Assembly: GCA_951217055.1 (NCBI GenBank)
Contig: OX578277.1
Coordinates: 65,256,388 to 65,320,387, forward strand
From: Gerris lacustris
Taxonomy: Eukaryota > Arthropoda > Insecta > Hemiptera > Gerridae
Direction of reading: 5' to 3'
DNA length: 64,000 bases
This document shows, one piece after another, positions 60,895-64,000 of the stretch. Both the position numbers and the translations under genes were made by a program. The notes under the pieces were generated by a model that did no database searches, was not told where the DNA came from, and worked only from the letters and a program-made list of their open reading frames with translations. Each line of letters begins with the position of its first letter. Within the stretch, counting starts at the first letter, position 1.

Positions 60895-61140
60895 AGTATC
60901 AATTTAGCAATGTTTAATGTTCGCAGACGGTTGAAATTGATATGGGCCCATCTGTGGGCTATCTTTCGACAAACCATCCTAATTTCTTAAATATCTTGAA
61001 TGAGAAAGAATGAGTACTTAAAGATATATTATGTGGTTATAAAAAAAATTTGTACGCATGTGACCTACCATCCAAATTTCATCAAATTAGTATTTAAGAT
61101 ATGGTGGTTCGCAATAGTAGTGAACGACTATAACGAATGT
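60895..61140 (+). repeat. family B fragment, copy B5 (3'-truncated)
   Basis: GTATCAATTTAGCAATGTT, CGCAGACGGTTGAAATTGAT, CTGTGGGCTATCTTTCGACA and TGACCTACCATCCAAATTTC follow the family B order. It has a deletion in the middle and stops before the GACAGAC block and the conserved 3' end. Confidence 0.75.
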
Positions 61141-61506
61141 TCGTTCAGATTAAATATTTGTTAAAATTATGCATTTAATTTTATTTTATTGTCAATTGTT
61201 CAGTGTTAATTTTTCAAACTGTTAATTGTTAGTAGTTAAATATTTTAAAATTGATGACCCTCTCTCATAGAGATGAAAAAAAAAATTTAATTTACATCAG
61301 TGACAATATTATTAACAATAAATATAACATGATTGAAAATGACCTTATAAAATGGTTGAAACGCCTCATAATGGATAAAAACGTATTGCTCATATCATTA
61401 CCACACCTTAACCATCCATCAACTTAAAAAAAATCTTTAAATAAAAAAATGTTAATTTTAACGTTTTTTAAATAAAATATTGATTGATGATAAAATTATT
61501 TATATA

Positions 61507-62490
61507 CAGGGAGATCCAAAAGTTCGGCAACGGGTTAATATCTTCGGTTATAATTGAGATATTAAGTTCCCATTTGTGGGTATCTTAATCATTTGTAAAA
61601 AACTACTTTTTTGGTGGGTAATAATTTTTTCCGCCATATTGGTTGCCGCCATATTGGATTCAACTTTGAAATTTTAAATTGGAACACCCGTAACGTGATA
61701 CATTTTTGGAAAGGTCTTGAAAAAAGATAACATTTACCGCAAACCCGAGCTTTCTATCTACTTCCGTTTCAAAATGGCGGATAATCAAAGTTGAAAAATT
61801 CACTCATTTTTTTTTCTTATTCTCAATAGTTTAGTTAGAAATAAAAAAATCGGTCCGAGACAACTCAGAGAAACATTCTCATATAATCTCTGTCCCAGAT
61901 CCCAAGAAACAAGAATTAAATATTTATTGCATTAAGCTCGCTTCAATGATAAACCTACGTGATGCTTAGTTAATTTATATTATTTAAAATGTGTACAACA
62001 GGTGGTTGTTTACTTTTTGTTTTCGATTTTCAACCAAATGAGATTTATTTTCATCAATATCTCGGAACTATGACTTGATAACGAACTAGGTTTTCTGGGA
62101 TCTGGGACAGAGATTATTTGAGAAAGTTAGTCTGAGTTGTCTCGGACCGATTTTTTTATTTCTAACTAAACTATTGAGAATAGGAAAAAATGAGTGAATT
62201 TTTAACTTTGAGTGTCCGCCATTTTGAAACGGAAGTAGATAGAAAGCTCGGGTTTGCGGTAAATCTTTTCTTTTTTCAAGACCTTTCCAAAAATGTAACA
62301 CTTTATGGGTGTTCCAATTTAAAATTTCAAAGTTGAATCCAATATGGCGGCAACCAACATGGTGGAAAAAATGATTACCCAACAAAAAAGTAGTTTTTTT
62401 ACAAATGATTAAGATACCCGCAAACGGGAACTTAATATCTCAATTATAACCAGAGATATTAAGCCGTTGCCGAACTTTTGGATCACCCTG
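61507..62490. mobile_element. foldback DNA element with ~400-bp terminal inverted repeats
   Basis: The left arm (61507-61910) and right arm (62091-62490) are near-perfect reverse complements, e.g. CAGGGAGATCCAAAAGTTCG at the left end and CGAACTTTTGGATCACCCTG at the right. A 180-bp unique centre lies between. The termini are flanked by TA (TATA on both sides), as for Tc1/mariner-type insertion. There is no transposase; a 99-codon minus-strand frame (62086-62385) lies wholly in the right arm and is a chance frame. The arms contain several CCGCCATATTGG/CCGCCATTTTG words. High arm identity suggests recent insertion or arm homogenisation. A read-through transcript would give a ~400-bp double-stranded RNA hairpin. 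Confidence 0.88.
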
Positions 62491-62723
62491 TATATCTATA
62501 CTTAAAGTATTACAAAAAGCTGAGAATTTGCTACTACAGTTTAATAGTAATTAGTAAATAAGTGGGGGTAAATAATTATATTTAGGAGAAATGGAGTATG
62601 TTTCTTAAATATTTAGATGCCCTTTTTGACATTCGCCATTTAGTCAATGCAATATCTTTTTTTTTAGACACTGAAATAGAAAGAGCTTAAGGCAAATAAG
62701 ATTCCAAAAAGCTAATTTAAAGC
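62491..62723. other. non-coding spacer
   Basis: AT-rich DNA between the foldback element and an A tract. Nothing further seen. Confidence 0.5.
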
Positions 62724-62750
62724 AAAAAAAAAAAAAAAAAAAAAAAAAAC
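62724..62750 (+). repeat. A27 tract
   Basis: 27 consecutive A following AAAGC. No AATAAA word close upstream and no coding relic was found. Confidence 0.9.
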
Positions 62751-64000
62751 GAAAAGTTAAAAGCCTCGGGCAAGTGAAAAAAAAATTAGAAAGACTTCAA
62801 GAAACAGGAAAAAAATAAAAATAAGTCAGAAAAATGTAGGGAAGATTAGCTGTTATGACAGGTAATAAAGAGACGGATGAAGGGGAGACCAAGAATCTGG
62901 ATGTTTTTTCGGATTAATTTATTTAGGTTGTGCAGTTTCTACTCGACAGATAGTAACCATTTTCTCAACTCAAGGTAAATGTTGTGGAAACATAAAGACG
63001 AATAGGGATAGGGGAAATGATCTCTGTCAATTTATATAATAGTTCCTTTTCCTCTATTACTCATATATGTTCACAGAATCACAAGAAAACTGTAAACAAC
63101 CATCTGCTTTAATTCTGCACTTATTATTGTAACTTTTGCCAAAAACTCCGTATTTTAAGGAAATAACTATTTTATTAACTAGTCATAACTACACGTAACT
63201 AAATATATTAATCCTGTATTTACTAAGAATTTTTCTAGTTTATAGAGTGATGAAGTGTTCCTATAACAGCAATGGTTACCTTTTCCTGATAATGAAGCGT
63301 ATTTTAAGCTTCGCGTTGCCATGTTTCCACCCCACAGGAAATTAACTTTCAGGAAAACCGTCATGAACTCGATTGGATTTAAACGAGACGAGGAGAGTCG
63401 GAAGTTGGTAAACCAGCTTTCTCAGACTTTACAGTGTTACCTATTTCAACCAGCCGTCACACTTCTATTTTCTATCGTATAAAATCAAGGGGGAAAAAAT
63501 GTTAAAACTTTAAGGTTACATTAAGAGGCAAGTGGGAGTTAACAGAAGTTTTTAATTCACAGTCCAAAGTATGAAAGTTATGTTAGTAATTTTTTTTCGC
63601 TGACATTATAAAAACAGATCATATGTTATTTTGGAAATATCGAACGTGATTTTAGAAAATAATATAAGTTAAGAATATACTACGAATATGCTGTTAGTTT
63701 ATTTATTATTATTTCGTGTTAAAAACGACAAAAGATTTTCGATTATAGACTGATTTGCCTCTAATGTGGCCTCAGTCTGCCAGCTTGTTTGAAGTTTATA
63801 ATGTGTTTTTCTCAAGGTAAGTAGACTTACAAACTGGTTAACTGTTAAAGAGAATTAATATCTTTGGAAAGTTTCAGGGCCATGCCAATATTAGTTGAAG
63901 AGAGGAAGCTATAAACAATCAATTCAGACCTGGTTTGCGAGATAAAATCAATCAACTTCAAGCTGCAGGTAACGGAGTAGGTTTAATTTAATATAGCTGG
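62751..64000. other. non-coding spacer
   Basis: AT-rich. No gene, RNA or repeat seen. Confidence 0.5.

Noticed and set aside
62086..62385. A 99-codon minus-strand frame in the foldback element
   Set aside because: It lies wholly inside one inverted arm, has no transposase motif, and its mirror in the other arm is broken.

Overview
This looks like a stretch of an AT-rich animal nuclear genome, most likely an arthropod. The signs are: no dense gene packing, no operons or ribosome-binding sites, long A/T-rich spacers with homopolymers and a (TA)n block, and several relic transposon classes (non-LTR LINE, hAT, Helitron, Penelope-like, foldback and MITE elements). The species cannot be named from the sequence. 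No host gene, tRNA, rRNA, snRNA or CRISPR array could be supported. Most short open frames have no recognisable domain, overlap other frames, or arise by chance in A/T-rich or pyrimidine-rich DNA.

Layout: 1-4.9 kb is unannotated spacer with one near-perfect inverted repeat. From 4.9 to 6.2 kb lie a copy of a three-copy repeat (family A, which carries a small conserved open frame) and a MITE with 13-bp perfect terminal inverted repeats. From 14.4 to 15.5 kb is a reverse-transcriptase pseudogene on the minus strand. From 16.1 to 16.7 kb is a family B repeat bounded by a 24-bp direct repeat. From 18.2 to 20.7 kb are GC-richer islands, one with clustered Runt-like sites. From 23.0 to 24.4 kb are a head-to-head pair of family B units and a second family A copy. 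From 30.6 to 32.0 kb is a Helitron with a ~300-bp internal tandem array. From 35.4 to 36.4 kb is a hAT element with an exact 8-bp target duplication and a broken transposase tail. From 36.7 to 37.3 kb is another family B copy. From 41.5 to 43.9 kb is a nested, convergent complex of fragments that look Penelope-like. From 45.0 to 45.5 kb is a second, short Helitron. At 50.05 kb is a hammerhead-like core motif. At 53.3 kb is a perfect 32-bp palindrome. At 59.1 kb is an internally deleted family A copy. From 61.5 to 62.5 kb is a 984-bp foldback element with ~400-bp arms.

Reading as a whole: the DNA between mobile elements has repeated 200-500 bp GC-richer islands with recognisable factor-binding words (Runt, DRE, CRE, homeodomain-like) in an otherwise gene-free 64 kb. 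That fits either a very large intron or an intergenic regulatory desert. This is inference; the sequence alone does not show which gene would be controlled. The best candidates for something undescribed are the interspersed families A, B and C, which carry shared inverted or rearranged modules and do not match an element class I can name with certainty.
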